Below are positions 1-8,344 of a stretch of DNA of 64,000 nucleotides, in pieces; the stretch's first letter is position 1, and each line of letters opens with the position of its first letter. A model generated the notes under the pieces. The model was not told the origin of the DNA. It saw nothing but the letters and a program-made list of their open reading frames with translations, and searched no databases. A program made the position numbers and the translations under genes. Source of the DNA: Streptomyces sp. NBC_01750 (GTDB lineage Bacteria > Actinomycetota > Actinomycetes > Streptomycetales > Streptomycetaceae); the NCBI RefSeq assembly GCF_035918095.1, contig NZ_CP109137.1:3784001-3848000 (forward strand), given 5' to 3'.

Positions 1-55
1 CGACCTCGGCTCGCTCCCGTGCCGCGTGACTCCCTCACCACCTAGGCAGCAATCC

Positions 56-2125
56 TCAGTAGTCCATGGCATCTTCTGCACCCTCTAGCCGGATGAGCCG
101 CTGGCTTCCAAGGTCGATAACGTTTGCTTCTGCTTCCCCCAGCATCGTAGAAAGGGCAGCAACCGATGCAGCAGAAGTGGCAATTACCTGGTCGCCAGCT
201 TCGGAGCAACGTGCAAGTCGGCGCAGGGCCGCGCGAAAGTGATCCTCGTCTAGTTCATGCTGGCGCGGCTCATCAAGCATCAGAAAACCGGGATGCGGCG
301 TTCCCAGTTCATGCCCCAATTCGCGAATGCCATTCAGGTATGCGATCTTCGTGCGAACTACGTCACTAGCGCTTGCATCAGTGTCTAGGTTCAAACCCTC
401 GCGTTCGGGTCGGAGGGTTTCTTCGTCAATTGTCACCATGTTGGCGCTGTAGCTGCTAAATCCAAAGTCCGCAAGCTGCTCCCGGACTACTCGTTGCAAA
501 AGATCGCGACGGCGATTGTCTTCTTGAGGCGTGACCTGCGGAAGTTCAAACAGGTCGACCCTCGTTTCAAAGATTGAATTCGCGATTCCCTGCATCTCAT
601 CAAGCAGATCGTGGATTGCTTCTCGCGTTCTGGTGAACTCTGTCAAGCGAACCTCAGCAGTAACTCTCTTGGCGATCTCACCTGAGCTGAGTGAATCTTC
701 CGGCCCGATTAAGTCGCGGCGAAGGGCCTTGATCTCGGTCCTGCAAGCGTCGACGGCCCTCTGGATGGCTCTATAGGAGGCGCGACTTTCTGTAGCAGCT
801 TCCTGTGCCTGCTCTCTCATCTCTTCAAAGGTTCGAAGCTGGGATGAAAGCAACGAAATCGTGGCATCCACGTCAAGCACGGGCCCAACATTCCTTGCCT
901 CCACATTGGCTAGCGGCTGATGACAAGTTGGGCAGTCCGAGTCCGTGAGATCTAGGATCTCGCTTGAGGCTCCCAGGCGCAGGAGTGTCTTGATGTCCTG
1001 ATTCTTCAACTTTTCATCCTGCAGCGCCGTGATTCGACTCTGCAGAGTCATAAGTTGCTTCTCGTTCAGGGTGAGGTTCTGCTCCACGATCCTCGCCATG
1101 GTGGTGAGACGCGATAGCTCTTGTTCTCGCTCTCGCAAGAGTTCGCTAAGCAGGTCCTGTCCAACCTCACCAACTTGAGACTCTGGCGCCGGAGCAGCAG
1201 CCGCTTGGAGGGTACTCCGAACCTCTTCTTCGCTTCGCCACTCTTCGTCTACCAAGACTTGCAGCCTGGCTTCACTCGTTGACGTTGGCGAAGTTGGGCG
1301 GCTCCCGCCTCGAATTCGAGCGCCAGCAGGCAATTCGGGGAGCCCAATTACTCGTCCGCCGATCGCTGTCGAAGTTGCTTCCACGGCCGCGAGCTTTCTG
1401 CCCCACTCACTGCGCAGCTTCTTGATCTGATCTTCCAGTCGATACCGCCGGGCGGCAGTTTCGGGGCCCGAGAATGCCAAGAGAAACTCGGCAGCGCGCC
1501 TAGTAGGTTCGCGTAGTTGGTACTGAGTAACTGCCCGGGGGCCGGCTGACCCCCAAGAGCGTTGATCTGCATAGAGGAATGGGAAGATAATCTCAGGGTA
1601 GAGCGGGCTCTCCCCTCCCGTGTATCGCGGGATCATGGGGAGCTGCCAATCCAAGTAGTCCGCGAGGAAACGATGGAATCCCCGTGGATTCTTGGCCGAA
1701 CCCGACTCTCTGACGAAGAATTCTTCCTGCCTTCCTGCGCGTTCACCATCCGTGATGGCGGGTCCTCGCCATACTCGTACGAGGTTGGGTTGGACGCGAC
1801 TGTTCTTCACGGCCCTTTGCACCGTGACGATGCCGTTGCTGTTCTCCAGCTCGGCGGCGCACCAACTGGCGCTCACAGCAACCGAGCGCTCGGGGACGCC
1901 GAGCGAGAGTTGAGTGGTGAGCGCGCTCCCCAGGGAAGTCCCAGCATTTGGGCCGAACATCGCTTCAAGACCGAGCGCATATAGGATGGCCTGTAGCGTT
2001 TGAGTCTTTCCCCGGCTATTACTCGCCCGTACTACGTTCAGGCCAGTCTTGAACCGGACTGTCGCACCAGCTGGTCCTGCGGCGCTCTGCACACGGATCT
2101 TGACGGCTCGAATCTTGGTCTTCAA
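56..2125 (-). CDS. ABC-3C-type SMC/Rad50-like ATPase
   Basis: Predicted 689-aa ATPase, the motor/sensor of a three-gene conflict system. Seen: a degenerate Walker A near residues 33-42 (SNSRGKT), a Walker B near residue 614 (LMLDEPRQ), and a long helical middle containing a CPTC pair near residue 400 (DCPTCHQ) that resembles a Rad50 zinc hook. The DEPRQ form of Walker B is typical of ABC ATPases from ABC-3C systems (family knowledge from comparative genomics). The start is TTG, chosen because GGGGGAG lies 6 nt upstream. It is last in a minus-strand operon, 27 bp after the middle component. Base composition is visibly less G+C-rich than the chromosomal genes further right, consistent with transfer. 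Alternative: a generic Rad50-like DNA repair ATPase, but the two partners argue for ABC-3C. Confidence 0.8.
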   Translation of the reverse strand: MKTKIRAVKIRVQSAAGPAGATVRFKTGLNVVRASNSRGKTQTLQAILYALGLEAMFGPNAGTSLGSALTTQLSLGVPERSVAVSASWCAAELENSNGIVTVQRAVKNSRVQPNLVRVWRGPAITDGERAGRQEEFFVRESGSAKNPRGFHRFLADYLDWQLPMIPRYTGGESPLYPEIIFPFLYADQRSWGSAGPRAVTQYQLREPTRRAAEFLLAFSGPETAARRYRLEDQIKKLRSEWGRKLAAVEATSTAIGGRVIGLPELPAGARIRGGSRPTSPTSTSEARLQVLVDEEWRSEEEVRSTLQAAAAPAPESQVGEVGQDLLSELLREREQELSRLTTMARIVEQNLTLNEKQLMTLQSRITALQDEKLKNQDIKTLLRLGASSEILDLTDSDCPTCHQPLANVEARNVGPVLDVDATISLLSSQLRTFEEMREQAQEAATESRASYRAIQRAVDACRTEIKALRRDLIGPEDSLSSGEIAKRVTAEVRLTEFTRTREAIHDLLDEMQGIANSIFETRVDLFELPQVTPQEDNRRRDLLQRVVREQLADFGFSSYSANMVTIDEETLRPEREGLNLDTDASASDVVRTKIAYLNGIRELGHELGTPHPGFLMLDEPRQHELDEDHFRAALRRLARCSEAGDQVIATSAASVAALSTMLGEAEANVIDLGSQRLIRLEGAEDAMDY

Positions 2126-2152
2126 GGACGACTCCCCCTATATCCGTTAATT

Positions 2153-2644
2153 TCAAACACTGCGAGTGAGGTGGCGGGCAACGGAGGCGTCACTCAGCCG
2201 TCGGAATTGACGAAGAAAGGTCTTCTCTGCCGCCATCAATTCATCATCAGACTCTATCTGCCGCGCGAAAAGAATCCCCTGGGGAGCGAGGGTGACTCGA
2301 TGGTTATTCGGCCCAGAAATCTTGACCATGCCTCGAATTAGGCCAACGTTAAGAGCGACTTGAAGGTGGGGATCCGACCTCTTCGTGATTGTGTTTGCAA
2401 GCCGATTTCCTGCCCACCAAGACAGCAGCATCTGGCCTCGTCGGCGGTTTTGTAGCGACCATGTAAAGAGGTGTAGGTTCTCGATAGAAGCGCTCTGCTT
2501 GTTGAACACATTGAGGACGAGAGCGATCTGCGCCAGCTTGTACGTAACCCGCGCGTCGGCCGGTATGGGATGAGGCTGACTACGAAACGCGACTCGCGCC
2601 TCTTCGACTTCTTCAGTCTCCAGTGGTTCATCTTCGCCAGTCAC
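2153..2644 (-). CDS. ABC-3C middle component-like protein
   Basis: Small basic protein (163 aa) between the effector gene and the ATPase, the position and size of the middle component of ABC-3C systems. It has no enzyme motif; the central part (YKLAQIALVLNVF, then SIENLHLFTWSLQ) looks like a compact helical, winged-helix-like adaptor, which fits the proposed bridging role between ATPase and effector. I prefer the GTG start at 2644 because GAGGGAG sits 5 nt upstream; an in-frame ATG at 2671 would add nine residues and overlap the upstream gene by 17 bp. Assignment rests mainly on context plus overall resemblance, so the exact middle-component class is not called. Confidence 0.65.
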   Translation of the reverse strand: MTGEDEPLETEEVEEARVAFRSQPHPIPADARVTYKLAQIALVLNVFNKQSASIENLHLFTWSLQNRRRGQMLLSWWAGNRLANTITKRSDPHLQVALNVGLIRGMVKISGPNNHRVTLAPQGILFARQIESDDELMAAEKTFLRQFRRLSDASVARHLTRSV

Positions 2645-2654
2645 TTTGACTCCC

Positions 2655-3563
2655 TCATGATGCTCTCTCATCGTAAAAGTCGAGAGGACATCTCATCAGC
2701 CAGTCTGCGACTTGGCCATGAGCCAGCGTTCGAGACTCACTCGACGAGGAATCCGGGGCGCAGAAACGCACGCGCCTTTCTGTTTCCTCAAGAACCTTTT
2801 TGAGCTGAGATGCCGCTTGCCCCTCGTCAAGAATGAATTCCATCACGAGTCGATGTTCGAGGTCATCTAGCTGTGATTCCAAGAGGGAATGGATCTCGGT
2901 GTAGTGGTCCTTAATGTAAGCGCGGAATTCCTGACTGTTGAGATAGGCCGTGAGGAGGCGCTGCACGTAGTCGTTTCGACGCGATTCATTCTGAAGGATT
3001 GTGACTTTAGCGAGCTTCTCATGCATCGTGGCGACCTGTGAGCTGTCGACAGCGCCGTAGTTCGGCTCAGCTAGTGGTGGCAGGTGCATCCTTGCAAGGT
3101 AGGCGTTCACCACCTTCTTGTAGCTATACTCGTAATCCTCCATGGTCTGACAGATAACATGGATATCGGGATCGGCGTATTCTAGGGCAGCAATGCGCAC
3201 TCTATCCGTCTGAGCGGAGCAATGAGCGGCAAGATCTTTGCTGTCGATCTCAGGGCAAAGGATAATCCAGCGGTTGATCGTTACGTGCTTGCCGAACAGC
3301 TTCTTCAGTTTGGCTCTATTGTTGATAAATTTGCCGACATCTTCAGTGGTTTTGTCGCGCTGCTTCTGGTAGCGCTTCAGCGTTGGCAGTGGCTCTTCTG
3401 GGCTGTAGCACTGAAAGGCATGGCCAGTAAGGGTGTATGCCTCGAGGCCGTGATCGCCTCCCTTGTCAGGGACCACCACCAGGTCGGCACCGTGATGCAT
3501 CCGAAGCACCTGAGTGCACAGGTCCTGCCATTCGGCGCCACTCAGGCCGATCAAGCCACTCAT
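2655..3563 (-). CDS. Restriction-endonuclease-like effector with ABC-3C C-terminal domain
   Basis: First gene of the three-gene operon (302 aa from the ATG; a GTG at 3581 is an alternative start). The N-terminal ~60 residues carry a PD-(D/E)xK-like pattern: GGDHGLEAYTL followed by FQCYSPEE, i.e. an Asp, then Glu, with Gln in place of the usual Lys (an ExQ variant of the nuclease core). The remainder is charged and helical (residues ~170-290) and would be the ABC-3C carboxy-terminal domain that docks on the middle component. In this family the effector is thought to be released or activated by the ATPase on sensing invading nucleic acid. The nuclease call is by motif only; the partner genes raise confidence that it is a defence effector. 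Confidence 0.65.
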   Translation of the reverse strand: MSGLIGLSGAEWQDLCTQVLRMHHGADLVVVPDKGGDHGLEAYTLTGHAFQCYSPEEPLPTLKRYQKQRDKTTEDVGKFINNRAKLKKLFGKHVTINRWIILCPEIDSKDLAAHCSAQTDRVRIAALEYADPDIHVICQTMEDYEYSYKKVVNAYLARMHLPPLAEPNYGAVDSSQVATMHEKLAKVTILQNESRRNDYVQRLLTAYLNSQEFRAYIKDHYTEIHSLLESQLDDLEHRLVMEFILDEGQAASQLKKVLEETERRVRFCAPDSSSSESRTLAHGQVADWLMRCPLDFYDERAS

Positions 3564-3804
3564 GCTCTGATCCACAAGCACGAAGCTAACTGCATGATGG
3601 GCGACTTGTCCCCGCTGTCAGCCAGATCAGTGGATCACTGTCCGGCTTTGTCCAGGTGCGGAACGTTACCCCTGACCTCCGTGGGGCGAGGGCTGCCCTC
3701 AGCGAGAGGCGGCTGCGATCCGAGGTTGGTCATGCCCCCAGAGGTCGTCAGCCTCACTGTGGCCCCTGCTGACCTGGTAGGACCGCTTCGAGGTCGGCAC
3801 CAGG

Positions 3805-3821
3805 CTTACAAAGCGGGTGTC
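3805..3821 (+). repeat. Isolated copy of island repeat motif R (CTTACAAAGCGGGTGTC)
   Basis: Matches the right-end motif of the two duplicated units further right (6513-6537 and 8242-8266). Here it stands alone between the effector gene start and the next membrane protein gene, so it may mark the end of a decayed unit. Confidence 0.6.
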
Positions 3822-3866
3822 AGAAGTCTTGAGCCTGTCGGCGCTCGCTTGTCACCGACGGGAGCT

Positions 3867-4748
3867 CTACCTGCCAATGGCCTCGACTGCGTCGATGTGT
3901 GACACCACGCGCCGGAGGGCGACTGCAAGTTTGATCTCCTGGTGCGTCCGGCTCGTGATCGTCGATGTAGCTGCTCGCCAGCGCTCTACGCCAGGAGGCT
4001 CCGCGGCCTCAAAGAGTCGTCCCGCGAGGCGGTCAGCGAGATCGAACGCCCGGGAATCGAGCTCGCTGAGACGCTTCATGGCGTTGGCCAGTTCAGCATG
4101 CACCCGTGGCGACAGCCAGCGCAGTCCAAGGTCCTCGGCCTGCGGCCTGATGTCGTTGTCCAGCCGCGCCCAACACTGGATCAGCTGAGTTACCCACTGG
4201 TGCTTGCGGGCCGCGTCGCAGGCATATGTGCGTCTCCGCATCGCATCCAGCGCGTCCAGGTGCTCCCGCAGGATCCTCGCATCGGCCGTCCGCACTGCGG
4301 GGTCGTCGGGGACGTCTTGCTGAAGGAAGCGGCGTAGCTGCTCGTGAGCCATTCGTAGGTCTGGGAGGGCTTCCTCCACCTCAATCGTGTCGTCGCTGAC
4401 GAAGCCCTCCATGAAGGTGTTTAGGAAGCGATCGACAGCCGCAGTGACTCGGCGGCGGCATTCCCGGCGGGCTCCCGCCTCGGCCTGGGCGTCAGCGAGA
4501 TGCGAAAGCACGGCGAGCGCGAAGGGAACGCCAATTAGCAGACCTGTGAGGCTCGATAGCAGGTTGGTCAGGAATGCTCGGTTGTCCCACCAGCCGTTCG
4601 CATCCCCGATGATGCCCAGCGCCGCCATACTCAGCCCAAGCGGCACGGCAGTGCAGACCACCAGCCTGATCAGCCTTGGTGTCTCTCGCCACCACCACCT
4701 GATTCCCCCACGCACCACATTGCCTCCCCAGAATGTCCGTATGGCCAT
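3867..4748 (-). CDS. Membrane protein of unknown function
   Basis: 293-aa protein. Two hydrophobic segments near the N-terminus (about residues 26-48, rich in LVVCTAVPLGLS, and 64-84, SLTGLLIGVPFALAV) are followed by a long charged helical cytoplasmic region with many Arg/Asp/Glu. The layout, two N-terminal TM helices plus a helical tail, is shared with the protein at 8345-8893, though I see no sequence identity. No catalytic motif. ATG start chosen at the first Met; the ribosome binding site is weak. It stands alone on the minus strand and is not obviously part of the ABC-3C operon. Function unknown; possibly an island-encoded membrane effector, but that is a guess. Confidence 0.55.
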   Translation of the reverse strand: MAIRTFWGGNVVRGGIRWWWRETPRLIRLVVCTAVPLGLSMAALGIIGDANGWWDNRAFLTNLLSSLTGLLIGVPFALAVLSHLADAQAEAGARRECRRRVTAAVDRFLNTFMEGFVSDDTIEVEEALPDLRMAHEQLRRFLQQDVPDDPAVRTADARILREHLDALDAMRRRTYACDAARKHQWVTQLIQCWARLDNDIRPQAEDLGLRWLSPRVHAELANAMKRLSELDSRAFDLADRLAGRLFEAAEPPGVERWRAATSTITSRTHQEIKLAVALRRVVSHIDAVEAIGR

Positions 4749-5232
4749 CGGCCAGCTTGCGGACTACAGCCCGTTCGTGGCCCACACCACCCGGGCCATT
4801 CTGTTGCCTCCCAGCCTCGTGAAGACCTGCTCGCTCTTGCTGCGAGCCAGGGGTGCTCGGTCATCTGGCCGGAGGGCAAGGGCTACAGCAGCACCACCCC
4901 GAGCATCTTCCCGTAGCGCCATGCGCCACCTCGCCGGTCGGCGGCCTATTCGTGGACGGGCGAGGAAGCACTTGCCATCCTCAACGCGTTGACCTGGTGA
5001 AACGCGCGAGCCTCACGAGGCCTCCGGAGCCGTTGCAGTACAGCTGTGAAGTACAGCAACCACCGCGACAGCATCCGATCAGCATCGGCCCCGATCACCC
5101 AGGCTGACGAGTCGAATCGAGCCGGGCGACTCCGCTCGGAACAGCACGAGGCAATGGCCGGTTCTCCCGTGGCGGCTCGTGTGCTGGGGTGGAGTCTTGT
5201 GCGCTCCGTAGTCCGCCGCAGGCTCGCGCGAT
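4749..5232. other. Intergenic region with att-like relic
   Basis: No convincing gene. Positions 4985-5034 contain CGTTGACCTG, TGAAACGCG and GCCTCCGGAGC blocks that recur in nearly the same order at 5827-5870, next to a tRNA T-arm-like sequence; the two may be relics of the same attachment site or repeat. Confidence 0.4.
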
Positions 5233-5433
5233 CTATGCGGCGGCAGGCGGCTCCTCCTTGCCGTCCGCTGGAGGCGGCAGTTCGGGCTTCTTGAAACGTT
5301 GCCAAGCATCGCGCGCTCGTCCGGCGGAATCGATCACGTCTGGGAGCTGATCGAGCAGCCCCTTCAAGGCGAAGAGGCAGATCGAAGCCACGCCAGCGAT
5401 GGCGAGAATGAAGAGGATGGCTGCGCCGTCCAC
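5233..5433 (-). CDS. Small single-pass membrane protein
   Basis: 66-aa predicted protein: one N-terminal membrane helix (about residues 4-26, ILFILAIAGVASICLFAL), then a short charged segment and a Pro/Glu-rich tail. GTG start, with a purine-rich AAGGTAAGG just upstream on the coding strand. Nothing identifies a function. Small membrane proteins of this kind are common in actinobacterial islands. Confidence 0.45.
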   Translation of the reverse strand: MDGAAILFILAIAGVASICLFALKGLLDQLPDVIDSAGRARDAWQRFKKPELPPPADGKEEPPAAA

Positions 5434-6156
5434 CGATCCTTACCTTCCCTGTCATGGGTCGGACCGGGTGCGCAGGCAGCCTCGATCCGAACCCTCCGGT
5501 TCGGGTCGAGACACCTACGCTGACGTGTGCGCAAATGTTCTCGGGTGGGCTGCTATTCGTTCTCAGCCCGTCGTGCGGCAAGTAGTACTTAGCTCCGTCC
5601 GATCAGCCTGAGGTCCGACTCACGCCAGTAGCCCACGGCGGCTGCGAAAACGCCATGTCCAGTCAGGTTGAGCTGATCGGTAGTCCTGGTTCCGGCATAT
5701 TTGCCAGTCGCCCAGGTGCGAAGGGCGTGATCGCCCCTCAAGCCACCATGCTAGCGCACGCCGGTGCGGTCGTCCTCAAGACCGAAGTAGGCCCCCACCC
5801 ACTTGAGTTGGGGACCACTCTCGACACGTTGACCTGCTGAAGCGCGTGAAACGCGTGGGCCTCCGGAGCAGCGTGCGCAGGTTCGAATCCTGCCGCGCTG
5901 AAGCCGGACAGGCGATTCGCGAAAGTCACCGGAGCGGCTCATGTTCCCCCTGTTCAGCCTGCATGGGAAGGGAGGATGGAGAGAGGTGAGCGCGCGGCAG
6001 GGTGGAGTTCACCGGCAGCACGGTCGACTTGCGCCACGCGCGAGCGCACCAGATAGGGCAGCGTTCACCGGTCAACCACGGTCACAAGGCGAGGCTGGAA
6101 CACGCACCGATTCGTGTCGTTTCCACAGGTCAACAGGTCTTTCCGCCAGAAGCGGC
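5434..6156. other. Intergenic region with tRNA T-arm-like sequence
   Basis: No supported gene. At 5877-5893 there is a perfect 5-bp T-arm with TTCGAAT loop (GCAGG-TTCGAAT-CCTGC), preceded by a variable-arm-like stretch and the CGTTGACCTG / CCTCCGGAGC blocks also seen at 4985-5034. Without matching acceptor or D-arm sequence it is not a functional tRNA; it could be a decayed integration site. Confidence 0.4.
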
Positions 6157-6537
6157 CGGTGATTCCCAAGCTCATGTTGTTGCTGCCTGGCGCCAAGGTA
6201 TGTTGCGCACCATGCCCGATGCCCCGCCCACCTGTCCCGAGTGCGATCAGCCGTTGAAGGCTGGCGGCTTCGTCCTCTCCGGCCGGGAGGACGATGGCGC
6301 GCGAGCCTGCCGGATGCTGTGGCGGTGCTCCGGCCGGCACGTCTGGTGGAAGTGGGCGGACCGTCCGGACGACCCTCTGGAGCATTGCCCCCACCCCCAA
6401 CTGTTCCGGTCCTGACATCTACGGCTGATATCAACGATGGCGCACAGCCGCGTCCCTGAGCGGCCCGGCACGGCAGCCGGAGCCCCAGGCACACGTGAGG
6501 CAGAGGGCCAGTGATCGAACTCCTAAAGCGGGTGTCG
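6157..6537 (+). repeat. Duplicated unit A (copy 1 of 2)
   Basis: About 380 bp, aligned almost end to end with 7887-8266. The left boundary is CGGTGATTCCCAAGCTCATG and the right boundary is GATCGAACTCCTAAAGCGGG at 6513, followed by TGTCG. It encloses the 71-aa Cys-rich protein gene. The left motif also occurs alone at 7432 and the right motif alone at 3805, so both ends behave as dispersed repeats. Confidence 0.75.
6200..6415 (+). CDS. 71-aa Cys/Trp-rich zinc-ribbon-like protein, copy 1
   Basis: Small protein with CPECDQPLK at residues 13-21, a central ACRMLWRCSG, and a C-terminal HVWWKWAD...CPHP. The cysteines and histidines are placed to bind a metal as a zinc ribbon, but its partner is unknown. 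The evidence that it is real is the paralogue at 7931-8146: same length, the same reading frame kept, and many differences at third codon positions. ATG start at the equivalent position in both copies; the only purine run upstream (CCAAGG) is close to the ATG, so initiation is not well defined. Confidence 0.6.
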   Translation: MLRTMPDAPPTCPECDQPLKAGGFVLSGREDDGARACRMLWRCSGRHVWWKWADRPDDPLEHCPHPQLFRS

Positions 6538-6628
6538 CAGTTCGGATTCTCCTCCCAGGCCGCAGCTTCGCCTTGTCCATTGCTATGCCACTCCGGCGCC
6601 ATGGTTTGGTCGGCCTTCTCGCACTCAG

Positions 6629-7189
6629 TCAGAGCGGTGCCATGGCCAGCTCGCCGATCACCCGCAAGCCGACCTGCGCAGCCAGCCAAGGCGCACGTTC
6701 GGCCTCGACCTGTTTGACGTGGACGAACACGGTGTGAACGTCAGCGGGCTCATCCAGGTACAGGTCATGGGCATGGGCAGCCAGCGTGACGTACGCGCCC
6801 CTGGGCCCGCCCCGGCCGAGACTGACTTCTGGCGCTGCCGGCCATCCGTTGAAGTCCCAGCGGACCATCGCTGAAGCGCCTCCCGCGGCAGCCAGGAACA
6901 CTTCCGCCATGTCGATCGGCCGAGACCAGTCGGACAAGAACACCGGTAGATAACTAGCGGCGGTTCCACCCTCGCGTGAAGAACCTGGCCTGTCGGGTCC
7001 ATACGCCCACCAGTCAGCCTCCGGTACAACTTCGGCCAGCCTCTCCAACTCCATGGGCGTCCGAGCCACAGCCCCCAAGTCCACCTCGACGCTACTGGTG
7101 TCAGCCAGCTCCAGAAGCTGCCAGACCACTCGGAGCGCCTCAGCCAAGTCCCCGGTCCTCAGGATCGGCTGTGCGTACGAATTCGACAT
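6629..7189 (-). CDS. Hypothetical protein
   Basis: 186 aa from the Met beginning MSNSYAQPILR; an open frame continues upstream to 7303 but has less plausible composition. The protein reads like a soluble alpha/beta protein (VEVDLGAVARTP, ADWWAYGPDRPG, AMVRWDFNGWPAAPEVSLG, AYVTLAAHAHDLYLDE). I do not recognise the family. It sits between unit A and an isolated left-end repeat at 7432, on the opposite strand to both copies of the Cys-rich gene. No good ribosome binding site is visible at either start. Confidence 0.5.
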   Translation of the reverse strand: MSNSYAQPILRTGDLAEALRVVWQLLELADTSSVEVDLGAVARTPMELERLAEVVPEADWWAYGPDRPGSSREGGTAASYLPVFLSDWSRPIDMAEVFLAAAGGASAMVRWDFNGWPAAPEVSLGRGGPRGAYVTLAAHAHDLYLDEPADVHTVFVHVKQVEAERAPWLAAQVGLRVIGELAMAPL

Positions 7190-7431
7190 GCGCGCAGTGT
7201 GCCAGTACGTACCGCTCCCCCAGCCCTCGATGGCTTCCGAGGAACGCGGCGCGACAACGTGACGCACCAAGCACGAGAAGAGCTGGTCCGCTCCGGGTGT
7301 CATCGGCCCCGTGCCCTGGCGTGCCCGACGAGGCCGAGAACCACGGTCAATGGCGGGTGCTGGACCACACTGCCAGGCTTGGATCCAGCCCCCGTTGGGC
7401 CTGGTCAGGATCTAAGTCGGACGCAGAGGCG

Positions 7432-7449
7432 CGGTGATTCCCAAGCTCA
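7432..7449 (+). repeat. Isolated copy of island repeat motif L (CGGTGATTCCCAAGCTCA)
   Basis: Identical over 18 bases to the left ends of the two duplicated units (6157 and 7887). The 95-aa gene at 7529 lies between this copy and unit B, so 7432-8266 could be one composite unit. Confidence 0.65.
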
Positions 7450-7528
7450 GAGCACGTCGTGGAGTCAGCGCGATACGGTGCCATAGGTCTCGGAGCAGGG
7501 GGAAAGCATGGCTGATCGGTCCTGGTAG

Positions 7529-7816
7529 ATGATGCGCGGTGAGACACACCTCGGCACTCTCACTCTCGACTACATCGACCAGCCATGGTTTTACTGCCAC
7601 TTCGATGCCACGCCTGAGTGGGAAGCGGTGAGGCCCACCCTGGATGCCTGGACCGAGGCCACACTCGCCCGGAACGACCCCGACGAACTACGGATCGCCA
7701 GGGCCTGGCAAGCCGTCGACGCTCTCAAACTCACACTCGTTCCCATCCACGGCGGCGAGCGCGTCGACGAATTCCTGATCCACGTCGAGGATGACGAGGC
7801 ACGCTTCCGCTACTGA
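7529..7816 (+). CDS. Hypothetical protein, 95 aa
   Basis: Short acidic protein starting MMRGETHLGTLTLDYID, with a Trp/Phe-rich core (QPWFYCHFDATPEWEAV) and a C-terminal strand-rich part ending VEDDEARFRY. It looks like a compact, genuinely folded protein and not a shadow frame, and the opposite strand lacks a competing gene. No motif gives a function and no clear ribosome binding site precedes it. It is enclosed by island repeats. Confidence 0.5.
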   Translation: MMRGETHLGTLTLDYIDQPWFYCHFDATPEWEAVRPTLDAWTEATLARNDPDELRIARAWQAVDALKLTLVPIHGGERVDEFLIHVEDDEARFRY

Positions 7817-7886
7817 TGAGAGACGCCGGCCCACGGCCGCGAGGGACCTCCGCCCGGACGAGTTGCGGGCCCTCGGCCGGAATGAG

Positions 7887-8266
7887 CGGTGATTCCCAAG
7901 CTCATGTCGTTGCGTCCATGGCGCCAGGGTATGTTTCGCCCCATCCCCGAAGACCCGCCCATGTGCCCCGAGTGCGATCAGCCCTTGAAGACCGGCGGAT
8001 TCGTCCTCTCCGGCCGGGAGGACGATGACGCGCGAGCCTGCCGCATGCTGTGGCGGTGCTCCGGCCAGCACGTCTGGTGGAAGTGGGCGGACCTTCCGGG
8101 TGACCGGTTGGAGGTCTGCCCGCACCCAGAGCTGTTCCGGTCCTGACATGCACGGCTGAGATCAACACCGACGCACAGCCGACCCCTGGGCGCCCCACCA
8201 CGGCAGTCGGGGCCCAGGCGTACGTGAGGCTGAGGGTCAGCGATCGAACTTACAAAGCAGGTGTCG
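7887..8266 (+). repeat. Duplicated unit B (copy 2 of 2)
   Basis: Second copy of the ~380 bp unit at 6157-6537, direct orientation, about 1.7 kb away. Boundaries are the same two motifs, here CGGTGATTCCCAAGCTCATG on the left and GATCGAACTTACAAAGCAGG at 8242. Differences are scattered through the unit, so the duplication is not recent. Confidence 0.75.
7931..8146 (+). CDS. 71-aa Cys/Trp-rich zinc-ribbon-like protein, copy 2
   Basis: Paralogue of the protein at 6200-6415: CPECDQPLKTGGF, ACRMLWRCSGQHVWWKWAD and CPHPELFRS are all retained, while the first ten residues and the segment before CPHP diverge. Conservation of Cys, His and Trp with drift elsewhere is what selection on a small metal-binding fold would give. 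Function unknown. Confidence 0.6.
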   Translation: MFRPIPEDPPMCPECDQPLKTGGFVLSGREDDDARACRMLWRCSGQHVWWKWADLPGDRLEVCPHPELFRS

Positions 8267-8344
8267 TCGACGGCACGCGTGCCAGATCGAGTGGGCGATC
8301 ACGGTCGCTCTGAGCCCGTAGTTGCTCAAGCGCGTATCTGGTGG

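Noticed and set aside
5827..5900. A functional tRNA gene
   Set aside because: Only the T-arm fits; no acceptor stem, D-arm or canonical anticodon loop (position 33 U) can be built.
6157..8266. Insertion sequence with transposase
   Set aside because: No transposase coding sequence and no terminal inverted repeats; only direct duplicated units.
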